64,000 nt of DNA, from the NCBI GenBank assembly GCA_038380435.1, contig JAWZYU010000019.1:17447801-17511800 (forward strand). The letters run 5' to 3'. This document shows positions 32,313-43,554 of the stretch, piece after piece. Positions within the stretch are counted from its first letter, which is position 1; every line of letters starts with the position of its first letter. The stretch comes from Ryuthela nishihirai. Its lineage: Eukaryota; Arthropoda; Arachnida; Araneae; Heptathelidae. A program made the translations under genes and the position numbers. The notes below the pieces were generated by a model. It saw nothing but the letters and a program-made list of their open reading frames with translations, searched no databases and was not told where the DNA came from.

Positions 32313-34283
32313 CTACGGAGGTCCAACCAGACCGTGCAATTTAGTTCTCCAAGCAAGTCTATCCTGAGCTACATCTACTGCATCTGGCCACTGCACACCA
32401 ATTCTAACAAGGTCCTGTTTGACATTGTCTGCCCACTGCATCCTAGGTCTCCCCTTCTTTCTGAGGCCTTTAGGCACACTGTTCATAACCCTATTCGCCA
32501 ATCTATAATTATTCATATGGGCAACATGGCCAAACCAACGGAGTCTCTCTCTGCACAATATGCTGCTTAAAGGAGGTTGCAAACTCCTTTGCCTAACCTC
32601 ATCATTAGTTAGAAAGTTGAACCACCTAATGCCCAAGATACTGCTTAAGCATCTGGAATCAAAAGCATCTAGTTTCCTGTTATCTTGTTTACAAAGTGTC
32701 CAAGTTTCACTACCATAACTAACCCTAGAAAGAACCAAACTATTTTACAGTCTAATTTTAGTTTTTATGTGTATACGCCTATTTCTCCACACTCTCCATA
32801 GATTCTTAAAAGTCCCGGCAGCAATCCCTATTCGTCTGTTAATCTCATGCCGCACATCACCATTATCTGTTACATAGCTCCCAAGATAATTAAACTGTGA
32901 CACCTGCTCAAGACTGCAACCATTCAGATTAACTGAATCACAGCCTGCCTGACCAATTTTCATCACTTTAGTTTTCTCTCTGTTTATAACCAAACCTACT
33001 CTACTACCAGTCTCATCAACAGCTCGAATGAAAGAGTTCATCTCATCAACATCATTTGCCAAAAGGGCTAAATCATCAGCATAATCTAAATCAGAAATTC
33101 TCGTATCTCCAGCCCATTTAAGGCCAAAATCTTTCCCTTGAAGTGAATTTCGCATAACATAATCAATAACCAAACTAAAGAGAAAAGGAGACAAAATGCA
33201 CCCTTGTCGAACACCAGAAGTAATGCTAAACCAATTGCTACAAGCCTTACCAACTCTCACACACGACTCAGTGTTATTATAGAGAGATTTCATTATGTTA
33301 ACTAACTTGTCTGGTATACCATACGATATCACAATCAACCACAAATTATGACAATCAACAGAGTCGAAAGCCTTTTTGAAATCAACAAAGCTAGCAACCA
33401 AAGGTTTCTGAAACTCTAAACATTTCTCAAGAATCTGCCTAAGTGAAAATATCTGATCCACACATCCCCTACCACTTCTGAATCCACATTGCTCATTACG
33501 CAATTGACTGTCAACCAGACTCTTAATTCTATTAAGCACAATCATGGAAAGAACTTTACCTGGAACAGAGAGTAGGCTGATACCCCTATAGGTATCATAA
33601 GAACTGCGATCCCCTTTTTTGAAAATAGGGATAACAATAGCTCTGGTAAAATCCTTAGGAACCATGCCTTTATCATAAAAGATATTCAGAATTTCAGTCA
33701 TCCAAGTGGTAACCGAAACATTCCCAGCTCTAAGCATTTCGGTAGTAATTTCATCTACCCCTGGGGATTTATGAAGTTTAAGTTTAGAAACAGCCAAAAT
33801 AACTTCAGATTGTGTTATAGGGCCAACATTAAAGTCACCAATGCATCTATCATCATTGCAAACAATGGGAATAGAACTAACCGCATTGTTTAAAACATCA
33901 CTGAAATGCTCAGCCCACCTAGCCATGACAGAATCCTCACCTTCTATAACCTTACCTTGTTTATCCTTCAATTCCTGTATACCTGTCCGTTTTCTACCAC
34001 AAAAATCATTAACTATCTGGTACAGCTCTCTGCTGTTGTGCTGTCTAAGTGCTTCCTCGGCTTTGTCAGCCAAACCATCAAGCCAAAGATTCTTATCAGC
34101 AGCTAACTGATCTTTTACACGTTTATTAAGCTCTCTGTAATGCTTTCTATTAGGACTAGTAGGGTTTTGATTATGGACATTCCTGCAGTTCTTTCTTTCC
34201 GAAATAAGCTCAAGTGCCTTGTCACTCAGATAATTCTGTCTCTTCTGCTCCTTTTTTCCTAAAAGAGTACTGTTAGTGTCCAA
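32313..34283 (-). pseudogene. RTE copy E reverse transcriptase and C-terminal domain
   Basis: The 512-residue frame (34283-32745) holds the linker (SPNRKHYRELNKRVKDQLAA), IVIPIFKKGDRSSYDTY, CGFRSGRGCVDQIFSLRQIL, FVDFKKAFDSVDCHNLW, SGVRQGCILSPFLFSLVIDY and the catalytic LDYADDLALLANDVDEM. The thumb follows with VSQFNYLGSYVTDNGDVR. One frame change near 32742 (TATAATAG in other copies is TTTTACAG here) leads to LSRVSYGSETWTLCKQDN and FGHVAHMNNYRLANR to LHGLVGPP. All catalytic RT residues remain; only this frame break prevents continuity with the C-terminal part. Confidence 0.93.
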
Positions 34284-34310
34284 AAAAGCCTGTTTAAAAT
34301 GATCCCATTC

Positions 34311-35184
34311 TTAATCAACTTCAGTAGTAAGCATACCATGACTGTCATAATGACTAAGTAACCTATCATGGTAAGCTTTGGCTATAACTGGGTCTTTCAG
34401 AGCTTCAGTATTAAAAGCAAATTTTTTAACCCTAGCACAACACTTTTTAAGTTTAAGTTGCAAGACACTTTTAACTAGGTAATGGTCAGATCCAATTTCA
34501 GCTCCCCTATATGCCCTGGTATTTATAACAGAACTAGCCCATTTGCTGTTAATTAATATATAATCAATCATATTCCTATGCAGCCCATCAGGTGAAACCC
34601 ATGTGTACTTATGTATGTCGCGGTGTTTGTAATATGTGTTAGTTATTCTGAAACCATTGAGTTTACTTACCTGTAGGAGACGTTGCCCATTGCCATTGCA
34701 TCTACCAATACCAAAAGGGCCAATCACCCCTCCCCAAAGGTCAGAGTCAGTACCCACTTTGGCATTGAAGTCACCAAGAACAAGGGTAATATCCTTTCTT
34801 GACAGAATTCAAAATATCCTGAAGTTTTTCATAAAACCTATCCTTCTCATCCTCATCGGCATCCTCATCGGCATCCTCAGTGGGGGCATAACAGCAGATA
34901 ACATTCAGGTCTTTAACGCTTGTCTGAAATTTTGCTGTAAGAAACCTTTCATTAATGCACTCATATCCTAGAAGAGCATCACTAGCGTGTCTGCTGAGAA
35001 GCAGTCCCACGCCTTGGTGATGCTTATTGTCGTCCCTCCCTGAAAAGAGAAATTTAAGATTATTTTTAAGAATCTGACCTTTATCTGTCCATCTGGTCTC
35101 TTGCAAGCCGAGAATATCTAAATTATAATGGTGGAATTCTTGTGTGAGGACATCAAGAGAAACAGCTCTGTGTAGAGTCCTCAC
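34311..35184 (-). pseudogene. RTE copy E APE-type endonuclease (frameshifted)
   Basis: The frame from 35184 reads NVRTLHRAVSLDVL, then LGLQETRWTDKGQ (metal-binding glutamate), LLLSRHASDALLGYE and NVICCYAPTEDAD. Near 34775 a small deletion in the poly-A/T area shifts the frame. The next frame (34757-34311) continues after the expected GDFNAKVG block with SDLWGGVIGPFGIG, MIDYILINSKWAS and the catalytic GSDHYLVKSVLQ. The natural start is upstream, because the first residues follow SWNVRTL without an ATG. A 12-base duplication adds an extra Asp-Ala-Asp-Glu compared with copy F. Confidence 0.88.
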
Positions 35185-35197
35185 ATTCCAACTATAC

Positions 35198-35878
35198 CTA
35201 TGGAGAGAAAATGGTTAGTAGGATGTTTAAAGAAACTATGTTTATTGAGAGAGGGAATGCCGACAATATCAAACAGCCCCCTAAATGCAGACATGGGGCA
35301 AAGGCCCGTTCCCCCACCACTAAAGGCTGAAGCCATCTACACTGGAAGACTTCCTCCAATGTAGAATTTGACGATGCCATTAGAAGCAAAGAGTTCAGGT
35401 GCCTGCGATGACCTCTGCTCAGGATTATCCACCAGCTGATAAACATATCCTGTGAATCTATTCACTTGGGGCTGTCAACCCACAAACAAACAGAAAACAC
35501 AGCGGAAGATTTTCCCTCCACAGAAGTCCACCAGTGCAGCAAAATCAGGATTAATAATCAAGCTCAGAGCCATTATACCGTTCAGGTTGGTATATATGGT
35601 CAGCACCAGGACCCTGTATGGTTGACCACTCCTTAGCAGGATAGAAAAAAAGAAAAGTAGTCATAGTTGTCCAGATCAGTAGGCCACATTAATCTGGCAG
35701 CCCTCCCCTTCCGTTCACTTCCACAAGAGTGTATCTCTTTTGAAAGGTACTAACGGTCTGCACCACGAGAAGGCGGGGTCGGACATTAGGTGCTAGGCCT
35801 GGCCGGTTCTATGCATCATCACAGGGGATTGGTGCATAGCTCTTCTTCCAGTGACTACCTAGCTACCATTTACAGACC
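35198..35878 (-). other. RTE leader region with a conserved short reading frame
   Basis: Copies E and F share this 5' region. One frame is similar in both, around VNRFTGYVYQLVDNPEQRSS and FDIVGIPSLNKHSF (near 35450-35240 here; 57916-57689 in copy F). It could be a short ORF1, but copy E needs frame changes to read it through. The leader ends in TTTCTCTCCATAG just before the endonuclease, a string that resembles a splice acceptor; significance unknown. Confidence 0.4.
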
Positions 35879-35888
35879 ACTTATATTT

Positions 35889-36080
35889 ACGCATTTTAAA
35901 TTCCTGCATTTCTCTGTCCTTTTCTTTCTCCTTCTCCCTATTTAATATCTATTTATTCTAATCTGTCCCGTTTCTTTTACCATCACCTGTTTTTTTTCTT
36001 CTTCTCTTTTCTACTTTTTAGTTTCCTTAACTCTCTCCTTCCCTTTCTTCCCTTTACTTTTTTGCTTTTTTACTGCAGAG
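35889..36080 (+). repeat. Tandem array remainder and T/C-rich tract
   Basis: Continuation of unit 3 interrupted by RTE copy E (CGCATTTTAAATTCCTGCAT then CTCTGTCCTTTTC), followed by pyrimidine-rich sequence to about 36080. Confidence 0.65.
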
Positions 36081-36380
36081 TAGGGGAGGCTCAGTCGGTA
36101 GCGCACCAGTCTCCTAACCTGCAATTCTCAGATTCGGGTCCCAGCTGGGCAAGTGTAGAGATTTTCTCTGCCAAACTCCTCGCCCTGCCCACAGTGAACA
36201 GGGATCACTGCTGGGCTTGAAAAGGCATCCGTCCGACGGATGGTACGTTAACCTGTGACCCGTGAATGGGAGAGCCATACCCCACACACGTTAAAGAACA
36301 CGCTGGATGGCTTTGAACGGGAGGCTGACACCCTTTTCCTAACAGCTGTCCAGTGGATCCCCTCTCCCAACCCTTCACGA
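36081..36380 (+). repeat. SINE family 1 copy
   Basis: GGCTCAGTCGGTAGCGCACC, B-box-like GATTCGGGTCCCAGC, then GGCTTGAAAAGGCATCCGTC, CACGTTAAAGAACACGCTGG and CCTAACAGCTGTCCAGTGG. Diverged but full-length in layout. Confidence 0.8.
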
Positions 36381-38070
36381 AACCACGAAAGCATAGAACT
36401 TCGACATTTGTCTCAATTGTCTGATATTCAGATGGCGAAAATCATCTTTTTTTTTTCTCTTAAAGAAAAAGCTCGAATTTGTACCCTTTAAATAACGGAA
36501 GACTTTCGGGACAATTTACTTACAGAGTTACAGTGTAAAATTAGACCCCAATGTTACAACTCTTATTGGCAATCACTCCTTGGAAGGACTCAAAATTCGC
36601 AAAGTTTTCACTTTCTAGGTAAGATCGAACAGGGAGAATGAGCTAACTATTGAGTAGTGCAGGTCATTTCGACAGGTTCTTTCTGCGCAGCTCTCCTGTC
36701 AGTTTCCTTTTAGGCCTTATAAAAGAACATGCCCTACTAAGACCGAAGGCACTGATGACCACTGCTTCAAATTCAACTACACAAACCCAAGAATTTAATA
36801 AAGAACATTAACATTCAAGCATTTAAGATATATACTTCTAATTTTATATATAATTTTAAGAATAATTTGGCATGTAAGATTTTTGTATGATTTCGATATC
36901 TAATATAAGCACTAATAGCAAATGATCAGTTAGACGATTTTCACATAAAACAACCACTATGGTGAGAGTTACAAAATTTTCACAGACTTATCTTGGCTAT
37001 ATAAGGTGCACTATTTTCTACAGATTTGGTGGACATCTATTCTCAGTCTAATCTAATCTCTAAATCTCAGTTATCACCAACAATCCTCATATTGATTTAC
37101 ATCACTTTCATTTTTAAATAAATGAATATTCATATTACCAATTATATAAATGGTATGACTTTTTATATCTTTAAAATGCGTAAAATTCGCAAGTAAATAA
37201 TTTAATACTTTAAGCATGAGATCAATATATTAACATTACTGATAAATTATTATCACTATCACACTAATGTATTCAATCCAGCGGTATACATGTTCATATC
37301 AGACTGTACAAAGTTTGATAAAGTATCCCTAACTTAACATACACAATTACATCTCCTGATCAGTTGTAAGAACTAAAACTGAAGAAACTAATATAAGGAA
37401 GAACAATCCGGATCCAGAGGGCCCTCCCTCACCTACTTTTGAAAATGCTAGTAACGGTAATAGAGTCGAAATATTGTTAAAAATATGCAATTTCAGGTAT
37501 TTTTCAAAATGCAGTAATTCCTTAGTATAACCCTGTTCGCCTAGAGCTAACATTTTAAAAATAATTGATTCTGATGAGCAAGAAGACGATATCTGCAATC
37601 ATGTGGAACTAACAGGTTCAAGAGTATGAACAATTATAAAAATATAAAGCATCAACGTTTAGCAGCGGAAAAGTTAGCTTTCCGCTGCAGGCAACAAAAT
37701 TAACAAATTAACTATTGCCACTGAAATGGAGAGAAATTTTATAGATGATAATACCCAACGTAAAATTCCTTAAAGTCAACTATCATTCAAGAAAATAAGT
37801 GTTTTAGAATAATATGGCTGAATATTTCTTTAGTTTAGTAACAATGTCGTAATATCGTAACAAATTAGCTTTCTTGTCAAAAAAGAAATTTACGCCTAAC
37901 AATGGTCGCCAGGGATACCATTGCTGCTCACAGCTGATCTCCGGTTCAATCGTATTCGATTTTCGAAAGAGATAGCATTAGTATGCGATATAAGATATAT
38001 TTCGTATTGAAGCAAATGCAAAGTTCTGGAAAGTGAATAGGTATATATATATATGTTTTAGAGAGGGGAT
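36381..38070. other. AT-rich region upstream of the kinase gene
   Basis: No supported gene. A phrase at about 36700-36765 (ACTAAGACCGAAGGCACTGA) recurs at 44950. A perfect 10-base stem GCAGCGGAAA/TTTCCGCTGC with a 7-base loop lies at 37662-37688. The frame at 37598-37347 (minus) has no recognisable motif. A promoter cannot be called; TATATATATATATG at 38043-38055 is near the gene but low complexity. Confidence 0.4.
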
Positions 38071-38079
38071 TAAAAGAAT

Positions 38080-41000
38080 ATGACATTCTGCAAACTGAGG
38101 ACGTGGTTAAGGTCCCGTTTCTCTTCCAAAAAGGCAAAGAATGGCGGCAAATCATCTCTATTCTGCTGCGTCATGTTCACGATTGATGATGATGAAAATG
38201 AAGAAATGGTAAATGCTGGAGAGCAACGCGAGATGTTGGAGTTTAGTCATCAAAGGAAAAGGAGTAAAATTTGTAGTAGAGATGTGAACTCTAAATACTT
38301 TGGAACAAAGATGGCACCGCTGTCTAAACTAGGTGAAGGAGGATTTGGTTGTGTTTATTTAGTTCGAGATGTAGAACGCGGAATACATCTGGCAGCGAAA
38401 GTTATTACCCAGAAAACAAGCAGCGATGTGATGATAAGCAACGAACTTAAAATCCTGAAAATTATCAAGCACAATCCTCTGTTTGTCGAGTATGACAGTT
38501 ATGTGAAATACCAAGGTCCAGATATGCAGAAGCACTTTCTGTTCTTCAAGTATTTCGAATGTTGCACCTTACGGCAATTTCCCACTGTATGCTCTTTGAC
38601 TTCTGACATCATTCACTTCATTCTCGGACAGATGGGAATGGCACTGAAGTACCTACATAGTGTAAATATCATACACAGAGACATAAAAGGTGAAAATATA
38701 TTGATCAATGATCTGTGCAAGATGAAATTGATAGATTTTGGATTGTCAGCGATTGGCACTTCGTTTAAAGGCTACTGTGGTACCCCATACCATGAGGCTC
38801 CTGAAGTTCTGATTCATTCTGTGGAAAAAAGTACAAAACCTTACTCGTTCGCTGCTGATTACTATTCTTTAGGAATAAGTGCTTTTGAGTTAATTTACGG
38901 AATTGCTCCATGTGAATACAAGCTCAAAATGTTCGGAATTAATGATAAGGACAGTGCCTGCAAGAAACATGCATTTAGAGAAATTGGAGCGGGGAGAATT
39001 GACTATCCACCCGATTTAGATCAAAGTAGACAAGATGTTGTACGAAAGCTCCTATTGCCAGATCCAGAACAACGACTAGGAGATAAAACCTATTTGTCTC
39101 ATTCTTTCTTCAAACAGAAAGTTCTGAAACAATTGGTGAGTTCATTGAAAATATTTTTGCTTCTCGTGATTATCAGTTCATTTCGCAATAGCACTGTTGT
39201 AATGCTGTCCATTTATTGCCAGAGTTGGGAACATTAAACACAATGCAACCTCCATGATATTGATTCTTTTCAAGCATTAAGTGTTAAAATTTAAAAAAGG
39301 AAAACTTGTTTCAGTGTCCGCACAGATATCCAAGAGCAGCTAAACTTGTTTAAGTGAGAATTGTAATTAATGTGAAAATGTTTCCATTGTCGCAATGAAG
39401 AAGCAATTAAAGATTTATAAAAAATAATAAACATCCGTCAGGCAGCTGCTTGCCACATGGGTTTGACAGGATCCTGCCAGTTTATACACCATAGTAGAAG
39501 GTGTGCGAGGATGGCAGAAAATCCTCACCCGGGACTCGAACCCAGATCATCAAAGCATGCTATCCACTCAGCTACGGGACGGCTCGAATGGTTCAAAGCA
39601 CAAAGGAAATTTCTCTAGTTGTTTATTCTTCAAAGAAAGGATCTCCTTTACATACGGATTTCATTTCTCTTACGGATTATTGAAAAAAAAAATGTTGTCT
39701 TGCTTAATAAAATATCCGATCGAATGGATATTTAAAATGTATTTTACAATGATTCAATTCGAATGCCAAATATAAAGAAAGTAGAATTGATATCAATTGT
39801 CTTAATCGCATGTGATTTTTGTCTTGAGCGGCTGGTTTTGTGTACATCTGACAAATCTGATGTTTGCTGTACACTCAGTGTTCGTTGAATTATGGCCATT
39901 CCACTCCATGTTATGGCAATGCAAAAGTTTCGATCCACCATAACTTCTAAAATAAGCTTTTTATGGTAGAATTAAACATAAGTAAAAATTCCTCAAGCAG
40001 ACGTGAAGAATGAAGTCTGTGAGGAAAGCGACACCTCGGCAGAGAAACATCCATGCCTTACCCAGGACTCGAACTCAGGTCCCTCCGACAGGTAGCCAAG
40101 CCCTCTCTAACCATAACTGATGATAAACTGCAGGACTTAACTACGTCTATCTAAACCTCAATTTTCGTAATTATTCGTTCACTATATATAAAGAGTTATG
40201 GCAGTGTGAATAATTAATATGAGTAATGCAATCGTAAGGAACTTATACAAAATTAACGAAGATTGAAAAAATTGCATAAACTTTTATAATATTCACTTTT
40301 CTTATTAAAGGATTTAAAATTATGTTTATAAAAGATCAAAACTTTTTAGGTAAATTCTTATCTCACGTTGCTGTTGTTCAATATTAAAACTTTCGTAACT
40401 GTTTAAATAATGAATGCATAATTTAGGAAATTGAGATTTAGCTAAATGTAGTTGAAACCTGCAACTTATCACGAGGGATATTTTACCATTAAAAGTTTAT
40501 TTTTTGAAGTTATAAAGCATCGAAATTAGATTTCTGCGCCTTTATCATGAAGTTGGGTCGAGCTGTTTTACCTCTGAGAGGTAATTTTTTGTTTAAACAA
40601 TGGGCTAAATTGCCAGGTCAAAAGGTCCCCGAAGGATAAGAGAAGGTTGGGAGAGGGGACCCACTGAATTGCTATTAGGAGATAGATGGTAGCCTCCCGT
40701 CAAGGCCACCTAGCGTGTTCTTTAACGTGTACAGGGTGTGGGCTCTCCCGCACACGGGGCCACGGCTTAACGTCCCATCCGACGGACGGCGGTCTTTCCA
40801 AGCCCATCGGTGCCCCCTACTGACCGTGGGCAGCGCGGGGATTTTGCGGATATAAATCTCAACATTGGTCCAGCTGGAACACGAACCTGGGAACTGCAGA
40901 TTATGACCCTTAACATGAAGTGCGGTGGTCATAATTTAATGAACACTGAATGTACATTTCGATTATCTATATTCAGATTCAATACTACAATTTCTTTCTG

Positions 41001-41255
41001 TTTTTCGATTTTACGTTTTCAAAAGGGAAACGTTCATTTCTTTTTTCCTTATGAATCAGAATTTTGCAGACTATTTTTATACCATGATACCACTTGTTTT
41101 TATTTTCTACTGTAATTCAATACTATGATCTTTTACAGATGAAATGTGGATTGAAAGTGCAGAAAAAATATCCACTGAAAGATCCTGCTGTTGTAGAGAG
41201 TAAAGACAAGCTTGATAATGCCGTCCCCTCTCTTGCCAACGAAAGGTTGATCTAA
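38080..41255 (+). CDS. Serine/threonine protein kinase, two exons
   Basis: Exon 1 (38080-39135, 352 codons) starts at an ATG preceded in frame by TAA at 38071. The kinase domain spans about residues 80-345. It has glycine loop GEGGFG (85-90), ATP-anchoring lysine in LAAKVI (107), HRDIKGEN (199-206), metal-binding DFG (219-221) and the activation segment CGTPYHEAPE (233-242), then DYYSLG and QRLGD. All catalytic residues are intact, so it should be active. The closing LGD--HSFF is AGC-like, while HRDIKGEN is not AGC-typical, so the subfamily is open. Exon 1 ends in TTG followed by the donor GTGAGT. An in-phase acceptor (TTTTACAG) at 41138 adds 38 residues (MKCGLKVQKK to NERLI) and a stop. The N-terminus is basic and has a CC pair. 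Confidence 0.85.
39434..39588 (-). repeat. SINE family 2 copy (inverted, in the kinase intron)
   Basis: In reverse complement the head is CCCGTAGCTGAGTGGATAGC with the B-box-like GGGTTCGAGTCCCGGGTGAG. It then runs through TGGTGTATAAACTGGCAGGA to GTGGCAAGCAGCTGCCTGAC. This is the best-preserved tRNA-like head of the family. Confidence 0.75.
39850..40520. mobile_element. Diverged relative of the 570-bp MITE, interrupted by a SINE
   Basis: ACCATAACTTCTAAAATAAG and TTATTCGTTCACTATATATA with AAAGAGTTATGGCAGTGTGA correspond to parts of the elements at 49196 and 54188, and GAACTTATACAAAATTAACG also matches. Many substitutions are present and the termini are not preserved, so the limits are approximate. 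Confidence 0.45.
39985..40115 (-). repeat. SINE family 2 fragment (inverted, in the kinase intron)
   Basis: In reverse complement: GGTTAGAGAGGGCTTGGCTA, then GACCTGAGTTCGAGTCCTGG (B-box), GTAAGGCATGGATG as at 25947-26125, and CTTCATTCTTCACGTCTGCT. It is inserted within the diverged element at 39850-40520. Confidence 0.55.
40598..40925 (-). repeat. SINE family 1 copy (inverted, in the kinase intron)
   Basis: In reverse complement it shows the B-box-like GGTTCGTGTTCCAGCTGGAC, GAGATTTATATCCGCAAAAT, CACCGATGGGCTTGGAAAGA and GGTGGCCTTGACGGGAGGCT. It lies 210 bases before the acceptor of the last kinase exon. Confidence 0.8.
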
Positions 41256-43204
41256 TGATAGGTAATGGATACGGAAACTTTGATTTCTTGCTGAAAAACA
41301 AATGATTTAATTTTAGCAATTGCTAAGGTGGTTTCATAGTTTTCCTATTACTAATATCACTAGGCAGAGATGGTTGGCGTATTTGCCTGGAAGGCGTAAA
41401 ATCATTGGTAAAAATTGGATAAGAGAATATTTCAATGTAGCAAAGAGCTTTCTGGATAATCAAACCAAAAAACTGTCTTAAAAAACTCATAATCAGACAG
41501 ATGCACTATAAATATTGCATGATCTTCAACGATAGACAGAATGGGGAAATTGTTATTCTGGATGTTGTAATTCAACAAAAATATTTCACATAAAAAACAT
41601 TTGATTAATTTAGAATTTGGCCTGTCTGTATGTACCGCACTGGCAATTCATTTGATTAGTTTTAATGAAAGAATTTATTTCGCATTTTGTTGCAAATGAA
41701 CCATTTTTATTAATGTTGTTATTATTAAACATAATGGAAATTTACGACTTTTTTAAAACTATTCTAGAAATAACTTTCAGATCCAGCATAATGAGTAATG
41801 AAAATTCTGTTTTTTAAATATTTTCACTGGAATAACTCTCCAAAATATTTTAAAGACTAGCTATAAATTGATATATTTGCTTCAATGTATCTAAAAGTAA
41901 GAGACAATTAATCCAGGTTTTGTGGAAAATTCGTTCAGTTGGGAACACTGATTGGATTGCCCTAATACTAAAAAGTGTTAAAAATTTGGTATTCACTTTT
42001 CATTATCGAAAGATTATTTATTTATTATTTATTATTTCTTTATCGAATTTCAGCAAAAATGTTGAATTCTCTTGTAATATTTTTATCAGAGTATGATTTG
42101 AAGAGTCACCGTAGTAGGAACAGAGCGCTAAAAAAATTAATAACCCTCCCTGACCTGTGGACAAAATTCCTGACTTTTCTCAATTAAAGAATCAAAAAAT
42201 TTAAATGAATCGAAATATTTTATAAGCCCGCTGAGTGGTCATAATAGTTCAAATAGCCAGATTTCGTAATTTTGCGATGAAAATCAAGTGTTAACAATTT
42301 GAGGCTGAGGAAAGAGCTCAACAAATTCAAAAAGTTTTTTAAAGACCATCTGGATAGTATCCTTTCGCACTGCTCAGGATAGTACCAATGATAATTCCAT
42401 CTATCGCATTGGAACTCCAGAAATAAGAAAAATTATCGAGGGGGTGTCTAAGACTTTACGACAGAACCCATTGTTAGTGTTTTTCCTAACTTTCGTTTTG
42501 TCTCTACCTTTTCTATTTTTTATTGCTTTATTAGATAAGGATTTCATGAACAATGCATTAAATAACAAGTTCTATCCAAGCTTTATATTTCGCCCTACTT
42601 TTTGCCTAGTTACAAGTTTATGTTTTGTAAGTTTAGCAATATATTATCCTTATACGAATAAGCAAAACGTCCTGCCGATGTTCTAACGGACTCTTCTCTC
42701 TGTCTTTCAGGTTCTATGCGTCGCAAAAACCAACAGACGAGCATAGAGTGGTGGGTGGTGGGTCCTCTCAAAATCCAACCTCAACTTCCACGTAGTGAGA
42801 GGCGGGCAACAGCAAGGGCTGATAATTTCTCCTTCCTACTTAAAGTGTCGAAACTACGACCTTATTTCTTTTACTCTTATGTTCCCTCCAACAGAGCTAA
42901 AATCACTTAATCATCAATCGGGAAATTATCAGCTCTTGATGGCTAATGAGGCTCTGGTGAAATGCACTTAAATCCAAATCACACTACTAATTAGAAAGTA
43001 CAATTACACAACAAATCATAGCACCTTCTGTAAAATACAGTTATACAAGAAAAAACACTTATTGTTAAATATAACTCAACAATTGTTAAACTAAACCCAA
43101 CAAAATTAGAACATGCATTTGAAAAAATATGGGTATGCCAAACAAAACTCACAAGAATTACTGGAAAATACTACTAAGTAGCTGAATTACAAAACTGAAT
43201 GGAA
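41256..43204. other. AT-rich region after the kinase gene
   Basis: No supported gene. The frame at 42444-42686 is hydrophobic (LLVFFLTFVLSLPFLFFIAL) and has a TTTCAG downstream at 42706-42711, but shows no family similarity or splice pairing. The kinase polyadenylation site cannot be fixed from sequence alone. Confidence 0.4.
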
Positions 43205-43490
43205 AACACATTACACAAGAGTATAGCTCTGGCTAGCTGGGCCAGAGTTGAGATTTAGCTCAACCCCCCACCCAGCCACCATAATAACCGTGCCGTCGGT
43301 CACTGGAGGACAACCACGGGTATGGGATGGCAGCCATCCGTCGGATGGACGTAGCCCCGTGTGTGAGAGAGTCATCCCCTGTGCATTTTAATGAACACGC
43401 TAAATGGATTGACGGTAGGCTGCTTAACAGCTGTGACGGTATGTCTACTGACAGCTGTCCAGTGGGTACCGTGGACAGATGTCAACCGTT
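43205..43490 (+). repeat. Diverged SINE family 1 copy
   Basis: Matches in order but with indels: GAGATTTAGCTCAAC, CGTCGGTCACTGGAGG, CCATCCGTCGGATGGACGTA, GTGTGTGAGAGAGTCATCCC, AACACGCTAAATGGATTGAC and ACAGCTGTCCAGTGGGTACC. The head lacks a clear B-box. Confidence 0.55.
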
Positions 43491-43554
43491 CCACAACAAA
43501 TTCATAACACTTTTTTCGAAATTACCTATTACAACCTATTTACATCACTTGTTT

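Larger units (their letters stand above)
32101..35878 (-). mobile_element. Full-length RTE copy E with 10-bp target-site duplication
   Basis: ACTTATATTT is present at 32091-32100 and 35879-35888. The minus-strand element starts GGTCTGTAAATGGTAGCTAG, the same 5' end as copy F. It contains a 0.7-kb leader, endonuclease, RT and C-terminal domain, and ends in an expanded triplet tail at 32101-32300. It is 3778 bases long, of which about 200 are tail. It is the most intact RTE in the window but has frameshifts near 34770, 34300 and 32740. It gives the reference boundaries for the other copies. Confidence 0.95.
39136..41138 (+). other. Intron of the kinase gene with three SINEs
   Basis: Inferred GT-AG intron of 2003 bases (GTGAGT to TTTTACAG), phase 0. 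Without splicing, the frame would run 33 residues into a hydrophobic tail (IFLLLVIISSF) that does not belong to any kinase. It contains two SINE family 2 copies and one SINE family 1 copy, all in reverse orientation to the gene, and a diverged inverted-repeat element. Confidence 0.7.

Noticed and set aside
33841..34110. Plus-strand frames opposite the RTE linker (repeated at 6554, 22941, 30052, 56317)
   Set aside because: They recur at every RTE copy because they are the antisense of a conserved coding segment. The sense frame carries the RT-linker motifs.
37347..37598. 83-residue minus-strand frame upstream of the kinase
   Set aside because: No motif, no conservation visible, and surrounded by AT-rich non-coding DNA; its length is within chance expectation.
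39136..39237. Hydrophobic C-terminal extension of the kinase
   Set aside because: It begins exactly at a GTGAGT donor and resembles intron sequence; the spliced short exon at 41139 is the better explanation.
42444..42686. 80-residue hydrophobic membrane-like frame
   Set aside because: T-rich DNA readily gives hydrophobic frames. There is no family similarity, no matching splice sites and no neighbouring exon.
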